A DNA stretch of 64,000 nucleotides, from NCBI RefSeq assembly GCF_000191065.1, contig NZ_GL872282.1:672447-736446 (forward strand). Reading direction: 5' to 3'. The stretch is from Prevotella multiformis DSM 16608. Its GTDB lineage: Bacteria; Bacteroidota; Bacteroidia; Bacteroidales; Bacteroidaceae. Below are positions 27,147 through 36,457 of the stretch, piece by piece (the stretch's first letter is position 1; the number at the start of each line of letters is the position of its first letter). Made by a program: the position numbers and the translations under genes. The notes beneath the pieces were generated by a model. The model worked only from the letters and a program-made list of their open reading frames with translations, had not been told where the DNA came from and did not search any database.

Positions 27147-27209
27147 GAAGCCAAAGGAGCACGGCCGGAACGCAGTCGCCCGGCCACCGGCCCGCTCCTC
27201 CGGCTTCTT
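27147..27209 (+). terminator. Intrinsic terminator of the GntR unit
   Basis: GAAGCC, GGAGC and GGCCGG on the left pair with CCGGCC, GCTCC and GGCTTC on the right across short internal loops. A TTT follows and copy C begins within a few bases. Confidence 0.7.
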
Positions 27210-27212
27210 TCC

Positions 27213-27818
27213 GGTTCTTCCGTTAAATACATGGACTGGAAACAGAATAAAGGCTTACGCACTTGCAGGGTATGACTGTCCGAAAGCAGAGGGTCCTGCA
27301 AAGGAGAACAGACTGCAAGATAAAATGCAGAAAAGACGGACAGATACAATGCCTGTCCATCAGTCTGTCTTTCCTTCTTCCACAAACGACTTATTCCCAT
27401 ATCACCGGCGTTTGTAAACATTTTTATGCGGCTCAAAGCTGACACATGCTCCTTTAGCTTCTGAAAGATGCCTGATCGGGATGCAACCGGTGCTCTATTG
27501 CCGTGTTACCAACGCCCTTTTGAAGCCCAATCAGGCACCTTTTACAAACGTCTTAATAACCAGTTGATTGACTGCCGGTTACAAACCTGCTTTCTACACG
27601 TTTCTTTTTAATCTGCAGATGATTTGTTTGAAATTATGTAATGGTTTTTCAAAACCTTATCCGTATTTCCAACATATCAAATTGAAAAGGTTTTTGCATC
27701 GGGAGATGATGACAGAACAGACCGCTGACCGTCCTGGCCATGTTTTTGTTCAACAGATCACTTCGGTTCTTCCGTTGAAGCGATGCGAAAAAACATCCGC
27801 GCATTCAACGGAAGAACC
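27213..27818 (-). mobile_element. Dispersed MITE-like element, copy C (inverted)
   Basis: 606 bp in the opposite orientation to copies A, B, D and E. It starts GGTTCTTCCGTTAAAT and ends ATTCAACGGAAGAACC. Near its right end it shows the third, internal inverted-repeat copy (GGTTCTTCCGTTGAAG), so that end can fold into a 53-nt hairpin. Flanks TCTTTCC and TTTTTCC are a possible degenerate target duplication. It lies between the GntR terminator and the SNF2 stop codon. Confidence 0.9.
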
Positions 27819-27849
27819 TTTTTCCTGCCGCTTCCCTCACGGCGGACGG

Positions 27850-30800
27850 CTATCTGTTGTCCTGCAGCAGTTCGAGCAGCTCCTCCTGCGTCATGGCGTG
27901 CGAGATGTCGGTTCCTTCGAGGAGCGAATCGGAGAGATTGCGCTTCGTCCGGTGCAGCCGGAGGATCTTCTCCTCGATGGTGTGCTGGCTGATCAGATGG
28001 TAGACCGTCACCTCCTGCTTCTGCCCGATGCGGTAGGCGCGGTCGGTGGCCTGCTGCTCGATGGCGGGATTCCACCAGGGGTCAAGATGGATGACGTAGT
28101 TCGCCCCCGTGAGGTTCAGCCCCAGTCCTCCGGCCTTCAGACTGATCAGGAAGAAAGGACACCTGCCCGTCTGGAAGTCCTGCACCAGCTTCTCACGCTG
28201 CGCCATCGGCGTACTGCCGTCAAGGTAGAGATAAGGCAGCCGCGCCTTGTCCATGGCCCGTCTCACCTCGTCGAGGAAACTCGTGAACTGGCTGAAGACA
28301 AGGGCGCGGTTGCCGCTGTCGTTCAGGCTCTCGGCCAGGTCGATGAAGGCGAGCACCTTGCTGCTGGGGAGTTTCCACTTCCTGTCGACCAGCGAACAGC
28401 TGCACGCCATCTGCCGCAGGCGGGTGATCTCCGCCAGCGTACTCACCTTGTCGGCGGCGTTGGCACGCACCTTTTCCTCCGTCTCCCGCCTGCGGACTTC
28501 ATACATCGCCATCTCGTCGGAGGACAGTTCGACCGGCAGCCTGATCTCGTTCTTCGCAGGCAGTTCGTCGATGACCTCGCTCTTCGTCCGCCGCAGCAGG
28601 AAAGGCGAGATCAGCTTGCGGAGCTGGCTCTGGCGGCTCTTGTCGTTGTCGCCCTCGATGGGCAGGATAAACTTCTTCTTGAACTGTTCGGCACTCCCCA
28701 GAAGACCGGGATTGATGAACTGGAAGAGGTTCCACAGTTCCGCCAGGTGGTTCTGGATGGGCGTACCCGTCAGAATGACCTTGCGCTGCGCCTGCAGCTT
28801 CATGGCCGCCTTCGACATCTTCGTATTGGCATTCTTGATGGTATGCGCCTCGTCCAGGCAGACGACGTTCCACTCCCTGTCCGTGAGGTCGTCCTGCTGG
28901 ATGTTCAGCAGGGCATAGGTGATGATGATGACTTCGCCCGACTTCGCCGCCTTGATGTCGCCCGGGCGGTCTCCGCTCTGGTTGAGCACCGTTACCTGCA
29001 AGGTCGGGGCAAACCGCCGGAGCTCGTTGCGCCAGTTGGGCACGACCGATGCCGGGGCGACGACCAGCGAGGCCCCTTTCTCCTGCTGTTCGAGCAGCAG
29101 GGTGATGGTCTGGAGGGTCTTGCCCAGTCCCATGTCGTCAGCCAGGCAGACCCCTGCCCCCCATGCCGTCAGCTTCGACATCCATTCGAATCCCTCCTCC
29201 TGATAGTCGCGCAGCTGTACCTGCAGGGTCCTGGGGACGGCGGGGACGTGCCTGCTGCTCTCCTCGATGCGCCGGCGCAAGGCATCGACCGCCCCGTCAC
29301 GCCGGATGTGCAGGGAGGCGTCGTCCAGCACGTCGCCCAGCAGGGACACCGCCGCCGGTGCCATCTGCAGATGCGAACGGTTCTCGTTCGTCACCGTGTC
29401 GAGCCGCTTCAGAAGATGCGAGAGCCGGTTGCTGATCGTGATGAACTCGCTGTCGCCGATGCGGATGTACTTCTGCCGGGCATTCCGGTGCATCAGGTCG
29501 AGCAGCTTCTGCAGCGAGAGGACCTGTCCGTCGCTGATTTCGACATCGCCCTCCACCTCGAACCAGTTGTTCTTCGACTTGAAGGCTATGTGCGCCGCAC
29601 TGCTGCTGATGCCCGGATGGAAGGTCACCTTGCAGCCTTCCGCCCACTCCAGCACACAGACCTCCCCGTGCTCCTTGCACCACTGGATGAAAGGGAGCAT
29701 CGTCTGGACAGGAAGCGTCACCGACTCCGTGATGCTCTCGGGCATCCAGTCCTCGTCCTCTTCAAGGAAGTCCAGCGCGGCCAGTTCCCGGCTGATCTCC
29801 GTCATGCTCTTCCGCTCCTGCTTCAGGTTGCGTACCAGCTGCACCTTCCTGCCGTCCTGTTCGACGATCGAGGTGATGTTCCCCTTTCCCGGAACGAAGA
29901 GGAGACTGTCCGAAGCGCGCACCACCGCCGCAAGCTGGAAGCTGTTGTCTGCCGCAGGGCCGACACGCAGCGTGACGCAGGGCGGGACAGGCACCTGCTG
30001 CAGGTCGTCCAGTTCCGCCACCATGTTGGAGTGGATTTCCGTCTTTCCGCCGATCGCCGTGATCAGCCTGACGAGCAGCGGCTCGGCCTCGGCCGGATAG
30101 ACCCGCTGTGCGAGGATGTTCTTGTAGGTCTTGTATTCAAAGGCGGAAGGCATGAACACGGAATAGTCCGTTTCCGTATTCTTCCTGTAGAAAAACGAAC
30201 TCTTCTCTCCTTTCTCCAGTTCTTCGACATTCGTCGATACCCCGAAAGAGCCGTCCTTCCGCTTGTCGATGATAAGGTAAGGTTTCTCGCTGTGTACCTT
30301 CACCGGCTGGAGTTCATAGGCAGAACCCGTGTAGACATGGTCGCAGCCGACGAGGAGATGGATGTACTTGTCTACATAAATGCTGTATTCCCACGAGAAG
30401 ATGCCTTCCCTGACACGCTGGTCCGCGGCATCCAGACAGGGGTCGTCGAGATTGAGCAGGTCGCGCACGGACAGCTCCTTCCCCACAGACCAGCTGCCGT
30501 TCTTCAGCCGCCGCTTGAGGATGGGGACGATCGTACCATAGCGGATGAGGTAGACAAGCATCGTCTCCCGTCCGTCCCGCTCGTCCTTGCCGCTTCCGGC
30601 CTGGTTCTCGGCAATGAGCGTCTCCAGCCGGAGCTGCCAGACCGACTTTATCTCCAGCCGGTCGAGCACGGAGGAGCCGCCGAACTTCCGCTGCAGCTCT
30701 CCGGCATGCCCCTCGTCTTCCGGGAAACCGGCTTCATGCCGCAGGTAAGCCCAGTTCGGCTTTTCGAGCGGCCTGGACACCTTGCCGGAGAGGATGCCGA

Positions 30801-31875
30801 GACGGCTGTACAGCTTCCCGGTAAGCCAGCGGACCATCTTTCCATAGGAGCTGTCGAGCAGTGACCGATAAGCCGACGGGGAGACTGCCGGCTCGGTTTT
30901 CCCGCAGAAATAATCCTTCAGGGGCGATACCAGGAAGTAGGTCGGCGTGTAAGCGCCTTCCCCGTTCCGCTTCACGATCGTCTCGATTTTCTTCAGGGAA
31001 GTCTCCGTGTTGGTCAGGATAGCGGCGAGCGCGAAATAATAATTGGAAACGGGATTCAAAAAGATCCCTTTCTGAGGAGCGACCTTGTTGTTCGCCGCCA
31101 TCGCCTTGGCGTAGAGCTTGTAAGCCAAAGCATTGTCGCCTTTATACAAAGCTTCAATGGCTGCTATCTGGAGACTGAAAGGATTGACAATGGACTTATG
31201 AAGATCGATGCAGAATTCCCCGGTCCCCAAATAATAATAGAATGCGAAAACGGATTCCAGGGTGCGCTTCTGAAGCAGCGTATTCTTCCTGGAGTCTGAT
31301 ACAAGACCTTTCAGATAAGCCCAGTCAATCTCCTTATCCTGTATCAAAGCTTCACCGAGAGAGAGATTCAGAATTCCGGAGAACACATCGTCAGAAACAG
31401 ACTGGAAGAACAAAGCATACTCCTTGTCACAAAGCAGGACGGAACAGCTTCTGCAAAAATCATCAACAGTCTGCCCATAAGCCGACTCTATCGCCTCCGG
31501 TTCGGTCGGCGCAGCAAAATAAGCTGTCAGACGGACCAGCGATGCCGGTTTACCATATCTATGTTCTGCATTATAAGCGGAACGGATGCTGGTCAACAGC
31601 CTTTTGTTTTCCGCCTTGAAAAGACTGATGACAGCCGGTATCACCATTTCCTTCCCTATCTGGTAGACCTTAGGACCATTGTAATAGTATTTAAGTTCTT
31701 CCCGTAAGACTTTCTTTTTCCTCAACGAAACAAAGACCTGCTCAAAGAGAGCCGGGGACATTATCATGGCTGACAGATTCCTAAGCTTGCCTTCTGTAAG
31801 CTTGTCACTATAAAAATAAGCCATCAGCATAAGAAGCGCACGCTCATTGGAAGAAAGGGAAGAGAACGGTAACAT
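27850..31875 (-). CDS. SNF2-family DEAD/DEAH-box helicase
   Basis: 1341 residues. The C-terminal 480 residues form the Swi2/Snf2 ATPase: motif I DDMGLGKT near 912, DEAH near 1008, LTGTPIQN, PFLLRRTK, then the second RecA lobe with ALVFSQFTSF, LDGSTP, LISLKAGGLGLNLTGA and ATDRAYRIGQ. The N-terminal 850 residues show no motif that I can name. The family uses ATP to translocate on DNA or remodel nucleoprotein complexes; bacterial members affect transcription recycling, restriction or phage defence. It stands alone between repeats, so context gives no specific role. Confidence 0.92.
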   Translation of the reverse strand: MLPFSSLSSNERALLMLMAYFYSDKLTEGKLRNLSAMIMSPALFEQVFVSLRKKKVLREELKYYYNGPKVYQIGKEMVIPAVISLFKAENKRLLTSIRSAYNAEHRYGKPASLVRLTAYFAAPTEPEAIESAYGQTVDDFCRSCSVLLCDKEYALFFQSVSDDVFSGILNLSLGEALIQDKEIDWAYLKGLVSDSRKNTLLQKRTLESVFAFYYYLGTGEFCIDLHKSIVNPFSLQIAAIEALYKGDNALAYKLYAKAMAANNKVAPQKGIFLNPVSNYYFALAAILTNTETSLKKIETIVKRNGEGAYTPTYFLVSPLKDYFCGKTEPAVSPSAYRSLLDSSYGKMVRWLTGKLYSRLGILSGKVSRPLEKPNWAYLRHEAGFPEDEGHAGELQRKFGGSSVLDRLEIKSVWQLRLETLIAENQAGSGKDERDGRETMLVYLIRYGTIVPILKRRLKNGSWSVGKELSVRDLLNLDDPCLDAADQRVREGIFSWEYSIYVDKYIHLLVGCDHVYTGSAYELQPVKVHSEKPYLIIDKRKDGSFGVSTNVEELEKGEKSSFFYRKNTETDYSVFMPSAFEYKTYKNILAQRVYPAEAEPLLVRLITAIGGKTEIHSNMVAELDDLQQVPVPPCVTLRVGPAADNSFQLAAVVRASDSLLFVPGKGNITSIVEQDGRKVQLVRNLKQERKSMTEISRELAALDFLEEDEDWMPESITESVTLPVQTMLPFIQWCKEHGEVCVLEWAEGCKVTFHPGISSSAAHIAFKSKNNWFEVEGDVEISDGQVLSLQKLLDLMHRNARQKYIRIGDSEFITISNRLSHLLKRLDTVTNENRSHLQMAPAAVSLLGDVLDDASLHIRRDGAVDALRRRIEESSRHVPAVPRTLQVQLRDYQEEGFEWMSKLTAWGAGVCLADDMGLGKTLQTITLLLEQQEKGASLVVAPASVVPNWRNELRRFAPTLQVTVLNQSGDRPGDIKAAKSGEVIIITYALLNIQQDDLTDREWNVVCLDEAHTIKNANTKMSKAAMKLQAQRKVILTGTPIQNHLAELWNLFQFINPGLLGSAEQFKKKFILPIEGDNDKSRQSQLRKLISPFLLRRTKSEVIDELPAKNEIRLPVELSSDEMAMYEVRRRETEEKVRANAADKVSTLAEITRLRQMACSCSLVDRKWKLPSSKVLAFIDLAESLNDSGNRALVFSQFTSFLDEVRRAMDKARLPYLYLDGSTPMAQREKLVQDFQTGRCPFFLISLKAGGLGLNLTGANYVIHLDPWWNPAIEQQATDRAYRIGQKQEVTVYHLISQHTIEEKILRLHRTKRNLSDSLLEGTDISHAMTQEELLELLQDNR

Positions 31876-32253
31876 GGGAGTAAAAAATAAATTATGATGG
31901 TACTTTAAGCAAAGAAAGACAAGGCCGGATTCACGAAAGGAGCACTGTTCCTGCCTTCATTCCTGCAAACAGATGTCATACCGACACCCGGGAACACGAT
32001 TCCCGATGCCTGGGAGCAGAAGTCCCGATGCCTGGGAACAGGAATCCCAAGCCTTGGGAACGGGTGTCTCAATGTCTGGTAGGATACGTTATGTGCAGAG
32101 ACTGATGAAAGACAACGCCTATGCCATCCATGGATGGATGCCTGACTACTGTTCCATATAGGAAGAAAGCGCACGGGACCATCCGACACAAAACGGCAGG
32201 ACAGACGGGTTGTCTGCCCTGCAGAATTGACATCCCCGACACGCTCCGTGCGC
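31876..32253. other. SNF2-recA intergenic region
   Basis: 378 bp holding a 22-bp-period repeat array and no convincing gene. The short frames here translate the repeat. Confidence 0.6.
31983..32068. repeat. 22-bp-period GGGAAC palindromic repeats, locus 2
   Basis: GGGAAC/GGGAGC occurs at 31990, 32012, 32034 and 32056, exactly 22 bp apart, each followed by a TCCC or ATCCC half. The array is closed by GACACCCG (31983-31990) and CGGGTGTC (32061-32068), which are reverse complements. Confidence 0.85.
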
Positions 32254-33279
32254 TTATTTCGTCTGTGCCGAGATGGCCTCCTTGATCAGTCCCTCCAGCT
32301 CCTCGGCCAGTTCGGGATTGTCCTTGATCATCGTCTTGGTGGCATCACGGCCCTGGGCGAGCTTCGTGTCCTTATAGCTGAACCAGCTGCCGCTCTTCTT
32401 GATGATGCCGTACTGCACGCCCAGATCGACGATCTCGCCGATCTTTGAGATTCCCTCACCGAAGGTTATCTCGAACTCCGCCTTGCGGAAAGGAGGAGCT
32501 ACCTTGTTCTTGACAACCTTTACACGAACTTGGTTACCGATCACCTGATCGCCGTCCTTGATAGATGTAACACGGCGGATATCAAGGCGGACGGAACTGT
32601 AAAACTTCAGGGCGTTGCCACCCGTTGTTGTCTCTGGGTTACCGAACATCACACCAATCTTCTCACGCAACTGGTTGATGAAGATGCAACAGGTGTTGGT
32701 CTTTGAGATGGTGGAGGTGAGCTTGCGCAGAGCCTGACTCATCAAGCGTGCCTGCAGGCCGACGGCAGAGTCGCCCATGTCGCCTTCGATCTCCTTCTTC
32801 GGCGTGAGGGCCGCCACGGAGTCGATTACAAGAATGTCGATGGCGGAGGAGCGGATCAGCTGGTCGGCAATCTCCAGAGCCTGTTCGCCGTTGTCAGGCT
32901 GCGAAATCCAGAGGTTATCCACATCCACGCCGAGCTTCTCCGCATAGAAACGGTCGAAGGCATGCTCGGCATCGATGAAGGCAGCGATGCCGCCCTGCTT
33001 CTGCGCCTCGGCGATGGCATGGATGGCGAGGGTGGTCTTACCGGAACTCTCCGGACCGAAGATCTCGATGATGCGGCCACGCGGATAACCGCCCACGCCG
33101 AGTGCGGTATCAAGGGCCACACTGCCCGTAGGGATGACCTCTACCTGCTCTATCTGTTCATCGCCCATCCGCATGATGGACCCTTTCCCAAAGTCTTTCT
33201 CTATCTTGGACATCGCGGCCTGCAAGGCTTTCAGTTTTCCCTCAGCAGCTGATGCAGCGCCTGTATCTTCTTTTGCCAT
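32254..33279 (-). CDS. recA: Recombinase RecA
   Basis: 341 residues. Walker [10 protein letters not shown], Walker [10 protein letters not shown], loop L2 region with [20 protein letters not shown], and the conserved C-terminal GEGISKIGE. It catalyses strand exchange in homologous recombination and DNA repair. It appears as the last gene of a four-gene run (unknown protein, carboxyspermidine dehydrogenase, TfoX-N protein, recA) with a gap of only 33 bp upstream and no TAnnTTTG box or SOS-box-like palindrome in that gap. Confidence 0.98.
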   Translation of the reverse strand: MAKEDTGAASAAEGKLKALQAAMSKIEKDFGKGSIMRMGDEQIEQVEVIPTGSVALDTALGVGGYPRGRIIEIFGPESSGKTTLAIHAIAEAQKQGGIAAFIDAEHAFDRFYAEKLGVDVDNLWISQPDNGEQALEIADQLIRSSAIDILVIDSVAALTPKKEIEGDMGDSAVGLQARLMSQALRKLTSTISKTNTCCIFINQLREKIGVMFGNPETTTGGNALKFYSSVRLDIRRVTSIKDGDQVIGNQVRVKVVKNKVAPPFRKAEFEITFGEGISKIGEIVDLGVQYGIIKKSGSWFSYKDTKLAQGRDATKTMIKDNPELAEELEGLIKEAISAQTK

Positions 33280-33312
33280 ATACTATATATCTCGTTTTTG
33301 ATTGATAAAACA

Positions 33313-33630
33313 TTATTTCTTCTTTCTGCTTTTTGGATAGGGCAAAACCTCTGCTAAGGTCTTGACAACCCTGACTGCAAAATCAGACCTTGAAACATCT
33401 AAAACGTAGTGTTCCTTGGCACCTTCGTAGGGGAATCCACGTTCGGCAGACAGCATCATCGGCTTGATCGCCTCGTGTTCTTTCACGTAAGGTATATTGT
33501 CGCAGGCTGTGATGACGGGCTTTTCGTCAACATAAATGATGTAACCGCCAAACATTTTCCTGTATCTCACAGTCCCTGCCGCAGCTATCTGACTGCAGAC
33601 AAATTCGATAAAATCCAAAGAGCAAGCCAT
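33313..33630 (-). CDS. TfoX N-terminal domain protein
   Basis: 105 residues. RYRKMFGGYIIYVDEKPV is the hallmark of the TfoX_N domain, followed by the FPYEGAKEHYVLD stretch. It lacks the C-terminal TfoX domain of the gammaproteobacterial competence regulator. Stand-alone TfoX_N proteins are widespread and their function is not established; a competence role must not be assumed. The basic KSRKKK tail is typical. It starts 4 bp after the upstream dehydrogenase stop, and recA follows. Confidence 0.85.
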   Translation of the reverse strand: MACSLDFIEFVCSQIAAAGTVRYRKMFGGYIIYVDEKPVITACDNIPYVKEHEAIKPMMLSAERGFPYEGAKEHYVLDVSRSDFAVRVVKTLAEVLPYPKSRKKK

Positions 33631-33634
33631 CTTC

Positions 33635-34873
33635 TTATAGTTCTAAATCACCGCCGAACACTTCATGCCAAGGCAGGCCCTGCTTATTGAGCACCTCCAG
33701 GAACGGATCCGGATCGAAGTCCTCCACGTTCCATACACCTGGCTTGCGCCACAGTCCCTTGAAGAACATCATTGCACCAGCCATTGCCGGCACGCCTGTC
33801 GTATAGCTCACGCCCTGCATACCTGTCTCATTATAGGCATCCTGATGCTTACAGTTGTTATAGATGTAATAAGTCTGTTCCTTACCATCCTTGATACCAC
33901 GGATACGGCAGCCGATGGAGGTCTCGCCGTCATAGTTCTCGCCGAGGTCCTGCGGGTTAGGCAACACCGCCTTCAAGAACTGCAGAGGCACGATCTTCAC
34001 CTTCGCCGTCTTGCCGGAGCCGTCAGCCAACGGTGCTTCGTATTCAATCTCGTCGATACGGCTCATGCCGAGGTTCTGGATGCAGTCGAGGTAAGTAAGG
34101 TACTGCTTGCCGAATGTCATCCAGAAGCGGGCACGCTTGATAGTAGGATAATTCTTCACCAGTGACTCCAGCTCCTCGTGGTGCATGAGATAAGAGTCAC
34201 GGGGGCCGATGTTCGGATAGGTCAGATCCTGATGCACAGCCAGCGGCTCTGTCTCAATCCATTTGCCGTCCTCATAGTAAAGTCCCTTCTGAGTGATTTC
34301 ACGGATGTTGATCTCCGGATTGAAATTCGTGGCGAACGCCTTGTGGTGATTGCCGGCGTTGCAGTCAACAATATCGAGATAGTGAATCTCATCAAAGTGA
34401 TGCTTTGCTGCGTATGCAGTATAAGCCTGCGAAACACCCGGATCGAAACCGCAGCCGAGGATAGCCGTCAGTCCCGCCTTCTCGAACCGGTCCTTGTAAG
34501 CCCACTGCCAGCTGTATTCGAAGTGCGCTTCGTCCTTCGGCTCGTAGTTGGCGGTGTCGAGATAGTTGCAGCCGCAGGCCAGGCAGGCGTCCATGATCGT
34601 CAGATCCTGATAAGGCAGAGCGAGATTGATCACCAGCTCAGGCTTGAAGTCGCTGAACAATGACTTCAGCTGCTCCACGTCGTCCGCATCCACCTGTGCG
34701 GTCTTGATGTCGGCCTTGTAGCCCTTGTCATGGATGGCCTTGACCAGTGCGTCGCACTTTTCCTTGCGGCGGCTGGCAATCATGAACTCCGTAAACACGT
34801 CCCGGTTCTGGACGATCTTGAAAGCGGCTACGGTGGCCACACCACCTGCACCGATCATTAAAACTTTTCCCAT
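33635..34873 (-). CDS. Carboxyspermidine/carboxynorspermidine dehydrogenase (saccharopine dehydrogenase family)
   Basis: 412 residues. An NAD(P)-binding Rossmann N-terminus MGKVLMIGAGGVATVAA is followed by NYLDTANYEP, LGCGFDPGVSQAY and FATNFNPEINIRE. These match the carboxynorspermidine synthase group as I remember it rather than lysine-forming saccharopine dehydrogenase. The reaction condenses putrescine or diaminopropane with aspartate semialdehyde to give a carboxylated polyamine, which a separate decarboxylase turns into spermidine. That is the route used in many gut Bacteroidota. The decarboxylase is not in this window. Twelve bp separate it from the upstream gene and 4 bp from the TfoX-N gene. 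Confidence 0.85.
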   Translation of the reverse strand: MGKVLMIGAGGVATVAAFKIVQNRDVFTEFMIASRRKEKCDALVKAIHDKGYKADIKTAQVDADDVEQLKSLFSDFKPELVINLALPYQDLTIMDACLACGCNYLDTANYEPKDEAHFEYSWQWAYKDRFEKAGLTAILGCGFDPGVSQAYTAYAAKHHFDEIHYLDIVDCNAGNHHKAFATNFNPEINIREITQKGLYYEDGKWIETEPLAVHQDLTYPNIGPRDSYLMHHEELESLVKNYPTIKRARFWMTFGKQYLTYLDCIQNLGMSRIDEIEYEAPLADGSGKTAKVKIVPLQFLKAVLPNPQDLGENYDGETSIGCRIRGIKDGKEQTYYIYNNCKHQDAYNETGMQGVSYTTGVPAMAGAMMFFKGLWRKPGVWNVEDFDPDPFLEVLNKQGLPWHEVFGGDLEL

Positions 34874-34885
34874 TTATCTTACTTG

Positions 34886-35506
34886 TTATTTTATCTTACC
34901 GTCTATTTCTGAAGAAGAGATGCCCATTGAATTCAGAAGCGAATACCCCAGAATCTGCTGCCTGAAGTTGCCGCCCTCGACAGGCTGCATGGCAAAGAGC
35001 GTGACATGCTTCAGCTCATCATCGACCTCCTCAAAGATTCTCTTAATGGAATGCAGCAGGGAGCTGTCCTCTGCATCCGGCACGACCATGATGCGTTTCA
35101 CCTCCTCATGACTGCAAAGGACATTCAGCAGATCGAGCAGGACAGCCTCCTTCCCGCTCTCTTCATGTCCCGTGGCAATGGCGTTGATGATGAACTCGCC
35201 GAGACGGGCGTCCCTGAAAGCCTGTCCGTTCAGCTCCTTCTCATAGTCGGACGGGGCGAAGTTCTCCAGCTTCAGGTGCTTCCTGTCGTGCAGCAGAACC
35301 ACCTGCGTCTCGTGGTCACCGGGCTTCAGCCGTCCGTCAAGAGCGATGTCAACAGCCCACTGACTAAAGTCGGCGGCAGGAATCCGACGGTCCAGCATCC
35401 GCTCAAAGTTCACGATGAGGTCGAAAGCGACATGGTCTATATAATCACCGTCTGCGATGATGATGTTTTCACTCCAACGTATATTCTGTGCCTGCTGTGC
35501 ATTCAT
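34886..35506 (-). CDS. Conserved Bacteroidota protein of unknown function
   Basis: 206 residues from the ATG at 35506. A GTG two codons upstream would overlap the promoter box. It is soluble and acidic with no signal peptide. Segments NIIIADGDYIDHVAFDLIVNFERML, of which the first part is strongly patterned, and GEFIINAIATGHE are the most protein-like. I do not recognise the family with confidence. It is the first gene of the run leading to recA. The -7 box ends about 5 bp before the ATG, so the mRNA may be leaderless. Confidence 0.75.
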   Translation of the reverse strand: MNAQQAQNIRWSENIIIADGDYIDHVAFDLIVNFERMLDRRIPAADFSQWAVDIALDGRLKPGDHETQVVLLHDRKHLKLENFAPSDYEKELNGQAFRDARLGEFIINAIATGHEESGKEAVLLDLLNVLCSHEEVKRIMVVPDAEDSSLLHSIKRIFEEVDDELKHVTLFAMQPVEGGNFRQQILGYSLLNSMGISSSEIDGKIK

Positions 35507-35511
35507 AGCCA

Positions 35512-35519
35512 CAAAGATA
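35512..35519 (-). promoter_or_regulatory. -7 box directly at the start codon of the recA-containing run
   Basis: TATCTTTG on the minus strand ends 5 bases upstream of the ATG at 35506. With the usual distance, transcription would start at or next to the ATG. Confidence 0.7.
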
Positions 35520-35520
35520 C

Positions 35521-35786
35521 ACTAAATCAAGCGAACTGCAAAATAAATGCAGCCGTTTTTGATTCCATGCAGGAGGAGAAAAACGGAGTCTGAGGCCGGC
35601 GGACCGGAGAGACGGAGCGCAGGCCGGCGATTCAAGGCCAACAGGCGGGAAGGCAGGAACAGTCGGCAGGCAGAGGGACAGGGGCAGCAGACAGAGATAT
35701 TGGAAAATCCATACGGCCGTGCGTTTCATCGGCATCCGTCCTTACGCAGAGCCTCCTCCGCAGGCGGATCCGCCCACAGGGCGGCA
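35521..35786. other. Intergenic region left of repeat copy D, no gene seen
   Basis: About 265 bp, purine-rich at first, then GC-rich. No credible ORF, promoter or RNA gene was recognised. Confidence 0.5.
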
Positions 35787-35794
35787 GAAAAAAG

Positions 35795-36399
35795 GGTCTT
35801 TCGTTCAATGCGTGGATGCTTTCCATATAGCTTTAACGGAAGAACCGAAGTGGTTCATTCAACAAAAACATGGCCAGACCGACAACTGCCTGTTCTGTCA
35901 TCATCACCTGATACAAAGACCTTTTCATTTTGATACGTTGAAAAGACAGATAAGGTTTTGAAAAACCATTGCATAATTTCAAACAAATCATCTGCAAATA
36001 TAAAGAACACGTGCAAAGAGCAGATTTGTAACCAGCAGTCAATCAACTGGTTATTAAGCCATTCGTAAAAGGTGCCTGATTGGGCTTCAAAAGGGCGTTG
36101 GTAACACGCTGAAAGGGCATCTGCTGCAAGTCAATCAGGCATCTTTCAGGAGCCAGAAGAGCATGTGTCAGCTTTGGACCGCATAAAAATGTTTACAAAC
36201 ACCGATGATATGAGAATAAGTTGTTTGTAGAAGTCGGAAAGACATGCTGACGGACAGACATCGTATCTGTTTGTCTTTTTCCGGTATTTTATCTTGCAGT
36301 TTATCCTGTCTTTTAAGACTGTCTGATTCTGGACAGTCATACCCTGCAAGGGCATAAGCCTTTATCCTGTTTCCAATCTACGCATTTAACGGAAGAACC
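35795..36399 (+). mobile_element. Dispersed MITE-like element, copy D (best-preserved copy)
   Basis: 605 bp. The left end GGTCTTTCGTTCAATGC is slightly decayed; the right end GCATTTAACGGAAGAACC is intact. It is flanked by perfect 8-bp direct repeats GAAAAAAG at 35787-35794 and 36400-36407. The right copy is part of the T-tract of the TPR gene terminator, so insertion duplicated a terminator T-tract. Several internal hairpins are visible: AACCAG/CTGGTT, TGCCTGATTG/CAATCAGGCA, TACAAAC/GTTTGTA and GACTGTC/GACAGTC. The longest internal frame (minus strand, about 70 codons) is not conserved in frame across copies. Confidence 0.92.
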
Positions 36400-36400
36400 G

Positions 36401-36431
36401 AAAAAAGGCGACGGTCATTGCGACCATCGCC
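36401..36431 (-). terminator. Intrinsic terminator of the TonB-cluster TPR gene
   Basis: On the minus strand GGCGATGGTC pairs with GACCGTCGCC with one mismatch, followed by TTTTTT (36406-36401). It lies 27 bp after the TPR stop. Confidence 0.8.
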
Positions 36432-36457
36432 CTCCTATCAATGATTGTTTCAGATAA

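Noticed and set aside
33280..33320. SOS box or private promoter for recA
   Set aside because: No palindromic damage box and no TAnnTTTG in the 33-bp gap.
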